Notes under the pieces: model-generated
The model's database searches: none
What the model was told of the DNA's origin: nothing
What the model saw: only the letters and a program-made list of their open reading frames with translations
Position numbers and translations under genes: made by a program
Assembly: GCA_035542475.1 (NCBI GenBank)
Contig: DATKLL010000166.1
Coordinates: forward strand, 1 to 43,362
Length of the DNA: 43,362 nucleotides
From: DATKLL01 sp035542475
GTDB lineage: Bacteria; Desulfobacterota; Syntrophia; Syntrophales; UBA2185
Direction: 5' to 3'
Shown here: positions 8,445 through 17,283 of the stretch, piece after piece
How positions within the stretch are numbered: the first letter of the stretch is position 1
How the letters are laid out: every line of letters starts with the position of its first letter

Positions 8445-9584
8445 TCACATTTTTATTCGTCTATATACCCAGCAGTGAAGAAAGAAAAACATGGTCACCA
8501 GACCACCGCAACGAATCAATTTTTTTGCAACCATCCTTACATCTCTCTGCCTATCAACCTTACGATCAGCCAGATACATACCGAGCAGACCGCGGTTAAT
8601 CATGCGATGGAACCGCGCATTAGGCAGACGTGAAATGCTTAGGTCCGCCTGCTTATAAAAATGCATTAACCGCTCCGTCATTTCGCTGCTGTCCGGGTAG
8701 TATGAACAAAAATTCAAATCTCCACCGGTTCGGTCCTCCTCTTGATCGATCAGATAATCAAGGAGTATGTGTAATCCCTGTACCCACGGGAAATATGCAT
8801 CTTTAATATGTTCTACCAGCTCTTCCGAGCAATCCTTACGAAACGCATGGGCGACAAGACAGAAAATGCCCAGGGTGGAGCCGGCGCAAGCTGCAAATTC
8901 ATACCAGCTCATCTGAGGCAGACGATCCTTGTATGTATTAAACCACGTCTTCAGACGGGGCACACGTTCTTTAACCCTGACATGCTTTTGGACTTGCAGT
9001 TCACAATAATAGCCGGCAAGCTCATGAATAGCTGGTGCAATTAAATGATATGTCGGTATTTTTTCAAGCACATCCTGGCAGGTTTTAACGAGGGAGATCA
9101 GGTAACCGCCGTCATTCTGTTCATTTCGGAGTCGATAATACCCGGCACTTGAGACGTTGGGAGTTAGGGCATGGGGCATCGATTCATGGAGGGTACGAAA
9201 ATCATCCGGATCAAGTGATGTACTGCGATCACATAAATTATCCAAGTAATCGCTGATAGTTTGATAAGCAACTATAAACCGGATTGCCTCCGGGTAGCAA
9301 TCCCCAGCTAACAAAGCATAAATAGACCCGCCCTCACAGTGAAAAGCCTTTGTCTCGATACTCATTAGCGCCTGTTTACGGAGTTCCGGATCAGGGATTT
9401 CCTGTGCGCGCATTTTCCAATCCCCCAGGTAGCGATGAACATCAGGACGAACGCGGAGGATTATTTTTGTCGTCATCGTCCACAGAAAGGCAAGATTGTC
9501 TACCAAATGCTTCTCCTCTTTTGAAAACAACTGTTGCTTAAAACGCACCGACTTACTAAAATCTTTTTGATTGTATTTTAACAA
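8445..9584 (-). CDS. DUF2600 family protein, class IB (YtpB-type) terpene synthase
   Basis: The protein aligns by eye with the DUF2600 family, whose characterised member YtpB of Bacillus is tetraprenyl-beta-curcumene synthase, acting on long-chain polyprenyl diphosphates. Two aspartate-rich metal-binding motifs are visible: DYLDNLCD (112-119) and DYLIDQEED (276-284), in the order expected for binding of Mg-diphosphate. The IPDPELRKQAL segment at 63-73 is also typical. Length (379 residues) is close to family size. The start is a TTG without a clear SD, so the N-terminus is uncertain. It is directly followed by a lipid-kinase gene. The product is unknown; a sesquarterpene-like lipid is a family-based guess. 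Confidence 0.8.
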   Translation of the reverse strand: MLKYNQKDFSKSVRFKQQLFSKEEKHLVDNLAFLWTMTTKIILRVRPDVHRYLGDWKMRAQEIPDPELRKQALMSIETKAFHCEGGSIYALLAGDCYPEAIRFIVAYQTISDYLDNLCDRSTSLDPDDFRTLHESMPHALTPNVSSAGYYRLRNEQNDGGYLISLVKTCQDVLEKIPTYHLIAPAIHELAGYYCELQVQKHVRVKERVPRLKTWFNTYKDRLPQMSWYEFAACAGSTLGIFCLVAHAFRKDCSEELVEHIKDAYFPWVQGLHILLDYLIDQEEDRTGGDLNFCSYYPDSSEMTERLMHFYKQADLSISRLPNARFHRMINRGLLGMYLADRKVDRQRDVRMVAKKLIRCGGLVTMFFFLHCWVYRRIKM

Positions 9585-9750
9585 GATTATGGAAAATTAG
9601 TTGTATTCATAGCATAAGGCATTTTTTAACACAAGCACCACGGGTAGATCACTTATGGGAATTGCATTGACCCTTGATTTTATTTCATGATACTTATTAT
9701 CAATTACTGATTCACACAAGAAGAAAAACAATAAGGAGAAAGACAGCCTT

Positions 9751-10494
9751 TTGAACAGGGAACTGCAAGAAGCAAAAAAACTCGCTCGGAGGATCGCCCG
9801 CATTGCAGGCCCCCCAATATTTTACCAAGAAAAGAAGCTGGAAGTGGAGGGGTCTCGCAGGCTGTTCAGGTCTTCTCCCCTTGTCAATGAATGCCTGAAT
9901 CTTGTCAGAAAGAAGGAAGGCAGCATCGGCCACGGAATCGTCCACGTCCAAAAGGTAGCCATTGATGCGGGGGCTATTTCCCTAGTAGAAAACAGTCTTG
10001 TCCATAAAAAATCTGAGGTCCGGCGCGTCGTTCTCCTGGCCCATGTGGCCGGTGTCCTCCACGATATCCGGCGGTTGGAAAAGAATCATGCCCGTGCCAG
10101 TGCCGATGAAGCAGGAATACTGCTGTCCCAATTTGATCTGCCAAAGCGTGAAATCGAGGCAGTCACCGGCGCCATTGGAAACCACGAGGCTTTTCAGCCT
10201 GCTGCACTCCTGGCAGATCCGCTGGCGCGATTTCTTTCCGACGCTCTATACGACGCTGATAAATTCCGCTGGGGGCCGGACAACTTTACAGACATGATGT
10301 GGGACATGGTGGAATACAGGAAAGCCTCTCTTGATGCTGTGCTTAAGAGGTTTCTGAAGGGCATGGAAGGAATAGAGCTTATCCGCGAGACCTTTCGCAC
10401 CGTCACCGGTAAAGCATACGGTCCCGATTTTATCGACCGTGGCATCAAAATCGGTATGAAGTTTTATACGATCATGCTCCAGTCAAAAGTCTGA
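9751..10494 (+). CDS. HD domain phosphohydrolase
   Basis: A 247-residue cytoplasmic protein with a metal-dependent HD domain. The metal ligands are visible as H in GHGIVHVQKV (about residue 62), the HD pair in AGVLHDIRR (about 105-106) and D in DALYDADKF (about 169). An additional HE pair in GNHE follows the central helix. Such domains hydrolyse phosphate esters of nucleotides or similar compounds, and the substrate here is not predictable. The start is a TTG at 9751, with AAGGAG about 12 bases upstream, a rather long spacing. It is transcribed towards the HDOD-kinase gene and ends 42 bases from it. Confidence 0.78.
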   Translation: MNRELQEAKKLARRIARIAGPPIFYQEKKLEVEGSRRLFRSSPLVNECLNLVRKKEGSIGHGIVHVQKVAIDAGAISLVENSLVHKKSEVRRVVLLAHVAGVLHDIRRLEKNHARASADEAGILLSQFDLPKREIEAVTGAIGNHEAFQPAALLADPLARFLSDALYDADKFRWGPDNFTDMMWDMVEYRKASLDAVLKRFLKGMEGIELIRETFRTVTGKAYGPDFIDRGIKIGMKFYTIMLQSKV

Positions 10495-10536
10495 TCCTTG
10501 ATCTATGGATTTGAAAGACAAGTTGAAAACAGGCCT

Positions 10537-12714
10537 TCATCCTTTCAGGCATTTTGCGAGATCATCGGCCATTTCCATTCCGCTTTGATATCGCCTTTCT
10601 TTATCTTTGGCCAGAGCCTTTTCAATTACAGCCGCACAATTGTCCGGAACTGCAGGACACAAAGTTTTGATCGGTACAGGCTGGACTGTGGTTATCTGGT
10701 GAAGGAGAGATGTCAGACTGTCTCCTTTGAATGGTCTTTCACCGGACAATAATTCATAAAAAACGGCACCCAAAGAAAAAATATCCGACCGACCGTCCAG
10801 TTTCTGCCCCTCTACCTGCTCGGGTGACATGTAACTCGGACTGCCGATGATTATGCCGGTATGCGTTTTGGAAGTTTCTACAACCCTGGCGATGCCGAAA
10901 TCCAGGATTTTGATATCCCCCTTTTTCAGAATATGTATATTTCCCGGTTTGATGTCCCTGTGTACAACACCGTTCTCGTGGGCAAAGTGTAAAGCCACAG
11001 CCGCGGCTGAAATGATACGAATGATGTCGGAAACGGGAAGAAGGTTATTTTTTTTACAATAAGGAATGAGGTTTGATCCGTCAAGGAGTTCCATGGCCAT
11101 ATAGGTGGTGCCTTCATATTCCCCGACATCGAAGACTGTGACGATGTTGGGATGAGAAAGCTTGCCGAGGGCCTCAGCCTCCCGGAAAAAACGGCTCTTG
11201 GCCTCCGCAGCCTGTTCGTCGTCTGCATCCTGGTGACGCAGTGTCTTTATAACCACCTCGCGGTTGATCAGCGGATCCCTGCCTAGATAGACCGTCCCCA
11301 TGGCACCGCGGCCAAGCTCCCTGATAATTTCATAGCGGCTGATCTTGCGCAATGAATCCGGCACTTCGCCAGGCGCCGGGGTATCAGATACGACAGCACC
11401 CTTGCTTAAGTCGGCATGATCGTATGTCCCAAGCTGACGCGATCTGTCCGAACCTGCAGCCGCATCGGCGTATTTACCCTTATGCTCGGAGACGGCAATT
11501 GTCTCCGCTTCCCGTATCTGGGCAAGAAAATTCACATCCATAACTTTATTAATAATTCTGTTTCTGTCAATGAGAGGATGGTATGATGAAAGAAGAGGAT
11601 ATACTTTCATAGCGCCGGTTTCCCTGTTAGCAAAGAGCTTGGCAACCTGATCGGCGATGAAAATGATTGTTACATACTTTCGCTGCTCCTCATCCAATCC
11701 CAGAGTCCTTGCGCCTGCGTAGGCCGGGGCGTGGTGCATAGCAACCGATTTGATCATCAGCTCAGAGAAATTCCAATGTTCCAGGGCAATCTGCCCTATA
11801 ACGGTATGATTAATTCCTAAAAGCTGATCTTCGTCATAAATGGAAACGTTCCCCGGATACCTTCCCTGCAAAGACGCCTCATGCTTACGGAACTGAGGTA
11901 ACCCCAACATGATAAGCTTACCGATGTCATGAATAATGCCCAGTGTAAAGAGGGTCCCCTTATTTAATCCTTCAAAGAGGTCATACAGACCTGATGCACA
12001 TATGGAAACGATGTTCGAGTGTTTCCAAAGAGCCGCCACTGCTTCTTCCTGCTCCGGGGAACTTGCCTGAAACAGCTGGAGCAATCCTTCCCGGTAAAGG
12101 ATGTTCATAATATTCTGGAGGCCAAGGATCATCAGGGCATGGTTGATTGAATTGATCTTGTGCGGCATGCCGAAATAAGGGGAGTTCGCCATTTTCAGAA
12201 TCTTCGCGGTCAGAATCGGATCAACCAGAATAACCTTTGAGAGGTCGGACATTTTAAGTGCGGGGTCATTGATGAGCTTCTGAAGTCGGACATGCTCAGA
12301 GCGAAAATGTTTCAAATTTGCGATATGATTCACAACAGTGTCCAACATTTCGGGCTGGATATCCTTGCGCGCCATGGGTATTGAATGGTCACGTTGAAAA
12401 TCTGACTGACCGGAAAATATCGATTCCATACCCGCCTGAAGAAAGCGCCTAAGTTCACCATGGATATCAAATGTACCCGCATCATCAGACCCGGCGAGGA
12501 CCGGCAAATCCTGCTTCTGCATCGGGGTGGCCGGGTCATATTCTGTGAGTTTGGCCTCATCAGTTTTACGCGGCTGCTCCTTTTTTGTTGAAACTACTTT
12601 TCGGGCAGCCATTTTCGACACCTGTTTCTTCTGATTGGATAAAAGTAAATATACCAGAAGAAGAATTACAATGATGCCTAAGGAAGCAAAAAGTACAAGC
12701 GTCATTTCAATCAC
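10537..12714 (-). CDS. Membrane-anchored HDOD domain - serine/threonine protein kinase fusion
   Basis: A 725-residue protein. Residues 5-26 form one membrane helix, followed by a Lys-rich linker. An HDOD signalling domain occupies about 110-310 (LKMANSPYFGMPHKINS; LGIIHDIGKL with an intact HD pair). A Hanks-type kinase domain covers about 455-725, with G-loop GRGAMGTVYLG, catalytic VVIKTL lysine, HRDIKPGNIHI catalytic loop and DFGIARVV magnesium loop, all intact. Most bacterial Hanks kinases have the kinase first, then a membrane helix and external sensor. Here the helix is N-terminal and both domains should be cytoplasmic, so HDOD may sense or relay an internal signal. The first codon is GTG; ATG at 12705 is an alternative. 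Confidence 0.9.
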   Translation of the reverse strand: MIEMTLVLFASLGIIVILLLVYLLLSNQKKQVSKMAARKVVSTKKEQPRKTDEAKLTEYDPATPMQKQDLPVLAGSDDAGTFDIHGELRRFLQAGMESIFSGQSDFQRDHSIPMARKDIQPEMLDTVVNHIANLKHFRSEHVRLQKLINDPALKMSDLSKVILVDPILTAKILKMANSPYFGMPHKINSINHALMILGLQNIMNILYREGLLQLFQASSPEQEEAVAALWKHSNIVSICASGLYDLFEGLNKGTLFTLGIIHDIGKLIMLGLPQFRKHEASLQGRYPGNVSIYDEDQLLGINHTVIGQIALEHWNFSELMIKSVAMHHAPAYAGARTLGLDEEQRKYVTIIFIADQVAKLFANRETGAMKVYPLLSSYHPLIDRNRIINKVMDVNFLAQIREAETIAVSEHKGKYADAAAGSDRSRQLGTYDHADLSKGAVVSDTPAPGEVPDSLRKISRYEIIRELGRGAMGTVYLGRDPLINREVVIKTLRHQDADDEQAAEAKSRFFREAEALGKLSHPNIVTVFDVGEYEGTTYMAMELLDGSNLIPYCKKNNLLPVSDIIRIISAAAVALHFAHENGVVHRDIKPGNIHILKKGDIKILDFGIARVVETSKTHTGIIIGSPSYMSPEQVEGQKLDGRSDIFSLGAVFYELLSGERPFKGDSLTSLLHQITTVQPVPIKTLCPAVPDNCAAVIEKALAKDKERRYQSGMEMADDLAKCLKG

Positions 12715-12941
12715 ATGCTATCTTAAATGCCCACAAATGTTTGATTTATTTTGATAATAAGCCTCTTTCGCTGGCTAAGTATAGGGAATAAGGTTCCATT
12801 ATGTCAAGACAATTAAACTGAGCCTTGAAAAATAGAGGAGGCTCTTCATAACAGCTTATCCTAGACCACATTAAAAAATCAGTTATGGATTTCAAAAGAA
12901 ATTACAGGTAAAATTATTTGTAAAAATCGGGGAGAAGGTAA

Positions 12942-13394
12942 ATGCTCAAAGCAAAAGATATTATGACAAAAAAAGTAATTACGGTTAATCCCGAGACAGA
13001 GGTTGTTCAAGCTGCGAAATTACTGCTCGAACATCACATTAATGGTCTGCCGGTTGTTGATAATGAGGGACATCTTAAGGGTATTCTTTGTCAATCTGAT
13101 TTGATCTCACAGCAGAGAAAAATTCCCCTGCCTTCCTTCTTTATCATGCTCGATGGTTTTATTCCCTTAACCTCCCCGAAACAAATCGAAAAAGAATTAC
13201 AGAAAATGGGTGCAATTAAAGTCAGCGAAGCCATGAGCCCTGATCCCGTTACAGTCGGTTTGGAAACTGCTCTGGAAGATATAGCTACATTGATGGTGCA
13301 AAGAAATATACACTCTTTACCTGTGCTGGATCAGGGAAAGCTGGTAGGCATCATTGGCAAAGAAGATATTCTTCGCACCCTTATGCCAAGTTAA
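12942..13394 (+). CDS. Tandem CBS domain protein
   Basis: A 150-residue cytoplasmic protein consisting of a CBS domain pair (Bateman module) and nothing else. The first CBS covers about 7-60 (KDIMTKKVITVNPETEV; HHINGLPVVD) and the second about 93-148 (VSEAMSPDPVTVGLET; RNIHSLPVLDQGKLVGIIGKEDILR). Such pairs bind adenine nucleotides or similar ligands and regulate partner proteins. A GGGGAGAAGG sequence precedes the ATG. It stands alone between a minus-strand gene and a plus-strand DUF429 gene, so its target cannot be inferred from context. Confidence 0.9.
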   Translation: MLKAKDIMTKKVITVNPETEVVQAAKLLLEHHINGLPVVDNEGHLKGILCQSDLISQQRKIPLPSFFIMLDGFIPLTSPKQIEKELQKMGAIKVSEAMSPDPVTVGLETALEDIATLMVQRNIHSLPVLDQGKLVGIIGKEDILRTLMPS

Positions 13395-13554
13395 AAAAAT
13401 AATCCTTGATTTTATTAATAAGAACTCACTTCCCTGGCTTTACGTGAGGATTTTTCAGAGCTTGTCCTCGACTTGATCATAAAATGGCTTGAATGATTTT
13501 AACAACCTCAACGCTTGCCGGGACGAAGCTGATTTTCAGCGACGGAGTAAATTT

Positions 13555-14202
13555 ATGATTGCGGAAAACAGATACTTGCCTGCTGTTGTTGGTGTTGACC
13601 TTGCCGGCAGCACAAAGCGGGCGACCGGTATATGCAAGCTTGAAGGTGATAAAGTAACTTCCTGTACCGTCGTCCATACGGATGAAGAGATCATAAGTTA
13701 CGTGCAGAAAGAAAATCCCGCTGTGGTTGCCGTCGATGCGCCGCTCAGCCGGCCGTATGGACGGAAATCAATGGAGGATAAGACCGACAGACACTTCCGC
13801 CCCTGTGATCGCGAATTGTTGAGGAGGCATATCCCCTTTTTCCCTATCACGCTCGGCCCGATGAGATCACTCACGGAACGCGGTATCAGGCTGAAGAAAA
13901 TCCTCACCCGACGGGGCTATGTGGTGATCGAGGTTTACCCCGGCGCCGCACAGGACATATGGCATATAGGCCGGAAGCAGGACGGACTGTCCAAACTGCG
14001 AAAAGGACTTCAGAAGCTCGGCATAAAAGGTCTGGGTAAAAAAATGAATGGGGACGAACTTGATGCCGTTACAGCTGCCATCGTAGGGCAGTTGTTTTTA
14101 CAGGGGAAAGCGGAGATTCTCGGCAATCTCAAACGCGGTGCTATTATCATTCCTTATTTCAAAGAACCTCGCACAATGCCTCTCCATGGGGACAGCTGTT
14201 GA
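13555..14202 (+). CDS. DUF429 family protein (RNase H-like fold)
   Basis: A 215-residue protein of the DUF429 family, predicted from fold studies to be an RNase H-like nuclease, although no reaction is established. Visible landmarks are GVDLAGSTKRATG (about 10-22) with the first acidic residue, VAVDAPLSRP (about 58-67), and EVYPGAAQDIW (about 125-135). The ATG at 13555 is chosen because CGGAG lies about eight bases upstream and the fold begins directly after it; the frame continues back to a TTG at 13489. It converges on the histone-like gene with a 41-base gap. Confidence 0.8.
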   Translation: MIAENRYLPAVVGVDLAGSTKRATGICKLEGDKVTSCTVVHTDEEIISYVQKENPAVVAVDAPLSRPYGRKSMEDKTDRHFRPCDRELLRRHIPFFPITLGPMRSLTERGIRLKKILTRRGYVVIEVYPGAAQDIWHIGRKQDGLSKLRKGLQKLGIKGLGKKMNGDELDAVTAAIVGQLFLQGKAEILGNLKRGAIIIPYFKEPRTMPLHGDSC

Positions 14203-14243
14203 TGGAGAAATTTTTTTGCATAATGGTAGGCGTTTCGTCCTTC

Positions 14244-14795
14244 TTACACCTTTTTTAAATAACTAAGTGTGGCAACGTTCGGATTTGCCGCCAAGAATTG
14301 CCAGTCTCCGAACACTTCAAGGTGCGGTCCTCTTGTTAACACATCCCTCTGGGGCCTTTCGACAACCACTGCCTCCACGACCTTTTGTACCGTCGGTATT
14401 TGGCTCTCCGGTACTGATATTTTAACAGTCTTTTTAACTGCCGGTTTTTTGCTCTTTAGTGCTATTTTTTTTACCGGCGGCTTTCTCTTGGTCGCCATCT
14501 CCTTCACAGCTTTTTTCGTTGCCGGTTTCTTACTCTTAGGTGCCGCTTTTTTCACGGCTTTTTTTACCACCCGCTTCTTACCCTTGAGTGCGACTTTCTT
14601 CACGGCCTTTTTTGCAACTTGCTTTGCGCTTTTAGTCGCCGTTTTCTTCACGGCCTTTTTCACCACCGGTTTCGAGATTTTGGACGCCAGTTTTTTTGCG
14701 CTCTTTTTCACAACAGATGTTTTACGTTTTGCTGTTGTCTTCTTCACACCCTTCCTTACAGTCCGTTTCTTTTTGCTGGTAGACGCCTTTACCAT
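14244..14795 (-). CDS. Histone H1-like lysine/alanine-rich protein
   Basis: A 183-residue, very basic protein. Residues 1-125 are built almost only of K, A, V, S, T and R, with the recurring unit K(K/R)xVKKAVKK at roughly 17-residue intervals. This is the composition of bacterial and eukaryotic H1 tails that coat DNA by charge. Residues 140-183 are different: VVEAVVVERPQRDVLTRG followed by HLEVFGDWQFLAAN, a small non-repetitive domain. AAGGAGGGG lies nine bases before the ATG. The repeats could vary in number between strains through slippage. A DNA-binding or nucleoid role is inferred from composition; an RNA-binding role is possible. Confidence 0.75.
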   Translation of the reverse strand: MVKASTSKKKRTVRKGVKKTTAKRKTSVVKKSAKKLASKISKPVVKKAVKKTATKSAKQVAKKAVKKVALKGKKRVVKKAVKKAAPKSKKPATKKAVKEMATKRKPPVKKIALKSKKPAVKKTVKISVPESQIPTVQKVVEAVVVERPQRDVLTRGPHLEVFGDWQFLAANPNVATLSYLKKV

Positions 14796-15001
14796 TTCCT
14801 GTTTCCCCTCCTTCTCTTCTTAAATTATTGACCCCTAATCCGGACAGGAAGAACGCGATGTCCTGTTCCGAAACCAAAGCCCATTATCTACAGGTTCAAA
14901 AAACTAAAACATCAATTTCATAAACTTGAACATATCTGTACCACATTTTTAAACGAAATTCCTCCATAGAATTAAAATAAGAAAATCCCGCAACACCTTT
15001 C

Positions 15002-16285
15002 TCAGATTGATTTCAATGTTCCTGTCCACGTTTCATATGCAGGAAAGTCTGTCCCTCTCTCCTCCTTCTTGTAGAAAATTGTATAAGTCAGGTTCTTCCA
15101 ACTGATAAAACCGAGACCTTCTTTTGTCTTGTAATATCTTCGCCGCCAGGTTCCCGTATTCAGGTACACATGTTCTTTGGTTTCCGTAGAGTCTTCCACG
15201 ATACGTATCGGGACTTGAAGCGGGTCGTGTGTATGCCCGTATACTATGTATCTGATACGACTATCCAGGTGTGAATATTCTTGCGGAGCGGCCTCCAAAA
15301 GATCGTCTTTAGAAAAGTGATCTTTCAATTTGTCTATCAACGGCATCAGTTTTTCTAAGGAAAATACCTTAAATTTTTCAAGCAGGAAGAGTGCGAATTG
15401 TATCTTATCCGCTTCGTCCATTATGTCGGTCCATTTATCATGGTGGTCATACCATTTCTTGACGAATTCAAGTCTATTAAATTCCTGTATTACTTCATCA
15501 ACAGAATCCTCGATCACTTCTTTCAGGGCAATGTTTTTCTTAACCTGATAGAGCAGCCATTCGATAATGGTTGAAAAGGGTCTTACATCTTCAATCTCCT
15601 GTAAGTTTCTCCTTAAGGCATCCTGCTCGTTTTGTGGCAGCTTTTTTACTTCGCTATTATGCATAACTTGCCATGGGAGTTTCGAAACCAATTCAGTTGT
15701 GATTGGATCACCTATCGGCACCCTCATGTAATCTTCATAGCTGTATTTGAGGCCGCCCTCATAATTGAATATGTCAAACTCATGGCCATGCCTCGCAAAG
15801 ACGCCATACTCGACGTCTTGAAAAAAATGTTCAAACCTGTTCATAGGTTTTGTAATTCCGAGCTCCGTGCATATCTTGTCTTTCAGTTTTGGGTATTTGT
15901 TGCATAACCTGTCGTGATTGCCGGGTATATAGATTCTTTCCGGTTCGACAGGAAAGCCAAACCTGTCTTTAAGATTTCCTTTGAGAAGATCGAAGGTAGT
16001 ACGGTTTTTGTCAATTATTGTATCAAATATGATCTCGGCATTTTCAGCAATTTTACTCTCGTTTGAGCCCCACGGTCTCTGTTCAACAGGATACTCAAAC
16101 CACTTTTCTGTCCTGAGCAGGTCGAAAATATCCCCCAGAAAAATGATTTTGATCTCGTTTATTTTTTTAATACACTCAACAATGCCCGCAATATCCTCGA
16201 AGAAGATGCTAAAGGCATCGGTGGGAATATTGTGTTTGCCCGCCGTCTCATCAATAAAATGTAAGTCACTGATAAAGACTAACAT
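15002..16285 (-). CDS. Calcineurin-like metallophosphoesterase
   Basis: A 427-residue protein with the full set of dimetal phosphoesterase motifs: ISDLHF near residue 5, FLGDIFDLL near 50, YIPGNHDRL near 117, a RHGHEFD histidine near 168, and VYGHTHDP near 345. A region of about 150 residues between the fourth and fifth motifs is larger than in minimal enzymes and largely helical and charged. No signal peptide or membrane segment is visible, so it is cytoplasmic. AGGAGGT lies five to six bases before the ATG. The substrate (UDP-sugar lipid, nucleotide or phosphoprotein) cannot be told from sequence alone. The gene is isolated. Confidence 0.85.
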   Translation of the reverse strand: MLVFISDLHFIDETAGKHNIPTDAFSIFFEDIAGIVECIKKINEIKIIFLGDIFDLLRTEKWFEYPVEQRPWGSNESKIAENAEIIFDTIIDKNRTTFDLLKGNLKDRFGFPVEPERIYIPGNHDRLCNKYPKLKDKICTELGITKPMNRFEHFFQDVEYGVFARHGHEFDIFNYEGGLKYSYEDYMRVPIGDPITTELVSKLPWQVMHNSEVKKLPQNEQDALRRNLQEIEDVRPFSTIIEWLLYQVKKNIALKEVIEDSVDEVIQEFNRLEFVKKWYDHHDKWTDIMDEADKIQFALFLLEKFKVFSLEKLMPLIDKLKDHFSKDDLLEAAPQEYSHLDSRIRYIVYGHTHDPLQVPIRIVEDSTETKEHVYLNTGTWRRRYYKTKEGLGFISWKNLTYTIFYKKEERGTDFPAYETWTGTLKSI

Positions 16286-16348
16286 GGTAACCTCCTAAAT
16301 AATATTTTGTTCGCACTGATTCATCAGGGACATCCATGATAAATATTA

Positions 16349-16636
16349 TCAATCCTTCTTCGTTCTTCTACTTTTTTGAAATATCGGGCTGCCGGATGAC
16401 TCAATTTCCAGCACTTGATAAAATCTCTTTCTCTCCGAAGGTCTTTCCGTTTGCACACGCAGGTACAATTTTTCGTATGCCTTATCTGGTTTGGCACTGG
16501 CTCCATGGCTCGCAATGAAATACAGGGCATCACGGCCCCGGATCTCAAGACTGTTCCCCGGCAAGCACAAAGGTTACAAGGCTGAAAGCTGCGACAATGC
16601 ATGCAATAATGAAAATTTGAATTTTAAAGTATTCAT
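16349..16636 (-). pseudogene. Probable frameshifted remnant of a small exported protein gene
   Basis: On the minus strand, an ATG at 16636 is preceded by AGGGG. One base shift in an A-run after codon 4 gives a convincing signal peptide (FIIACIVAAFSLVTFVLAGEQ, read in the second frame), which stops at a TGA. A second shift at that point leads into a third frame of about 65 residues (LEIRGRDALYFIASHG and on) with protein-like composition, ending at 16349. No single frame is intact. The family is not recognised. A coincidental match is possible because the region is AT-rich, but a signal peptide joined to a soluble segment argues for a decayed gene. Confidence 0.4.
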
Positions 16637-17283
16637 ATAAAAAGATTGCCCCTTTTATTTACTGCCGTTAATCTTTTTTTTCTCGTAATTGATATATTCC
16701 CTTTGCTGCGGATGTCTGAATTTTCATAAGTATTGGCTTCCTGCTGAGCAGAGACTCTTATGAATGAACTTTTATAATTATAAAATGATGTTGATGCAAT
16801 ACTAGAAAATCACAAGTCTTATACGAGGAAACAACCCGTATTGGATACCCTGCTAGTTTTTGGCCGCAATAATCGTAATAATTCGCAGAGACCGGCAGCG
16901 ATATATTGCACTGAGGACATCTCAGGTCAATATATTGCAGAGTAACAGAATCTTTACTTTTAAATGGATATTAAGGAAACTATGTTAAAAAATATATATT
17001 GGAAAGAAGAATAATGGTGCAAGTTTGCCGGAGCTTCTATAGATTAAGTAATGATCCCCGGTTTATACCAAACGGTTTTTTCTTGAGAAAAATAGCCTAG
17101 ACAGCCGCTATTATGTTTATTTGATTTGATAAGAACCCCTTCCATATCCTTTTTCAATTGGCCTATGTTTATAAAATCAGCAGCCAAATAATCCCGGTAA
17201 AGACAGATTTACATGTGCATCGCTTGACATCAATCATAGCTGTCTGATAAGTTCTGTTTTACAAGCGATCAGGTGAATGTTGT
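16637..17283. other. Gene-free AT-rich intergenic region
   Basis: I see no supportable gene or RNA in these 647 bases. The only local patterns are two copies of ATATATTGCA about 30 bases apart (near 16900 and 16929) around a small TGAGGACATCTCA dyad, and scattered A/T runs. Confidence 0.5.

Noticed and set aside
14269..14823. A 184-codon plus-strand frame rich in Phe and Ala
   Set aside because: It is the reverse of the Lys/Ala-rich histone-like gene (AAG and GCC read backwards give Phe and Ala-type codons) and has no SD.
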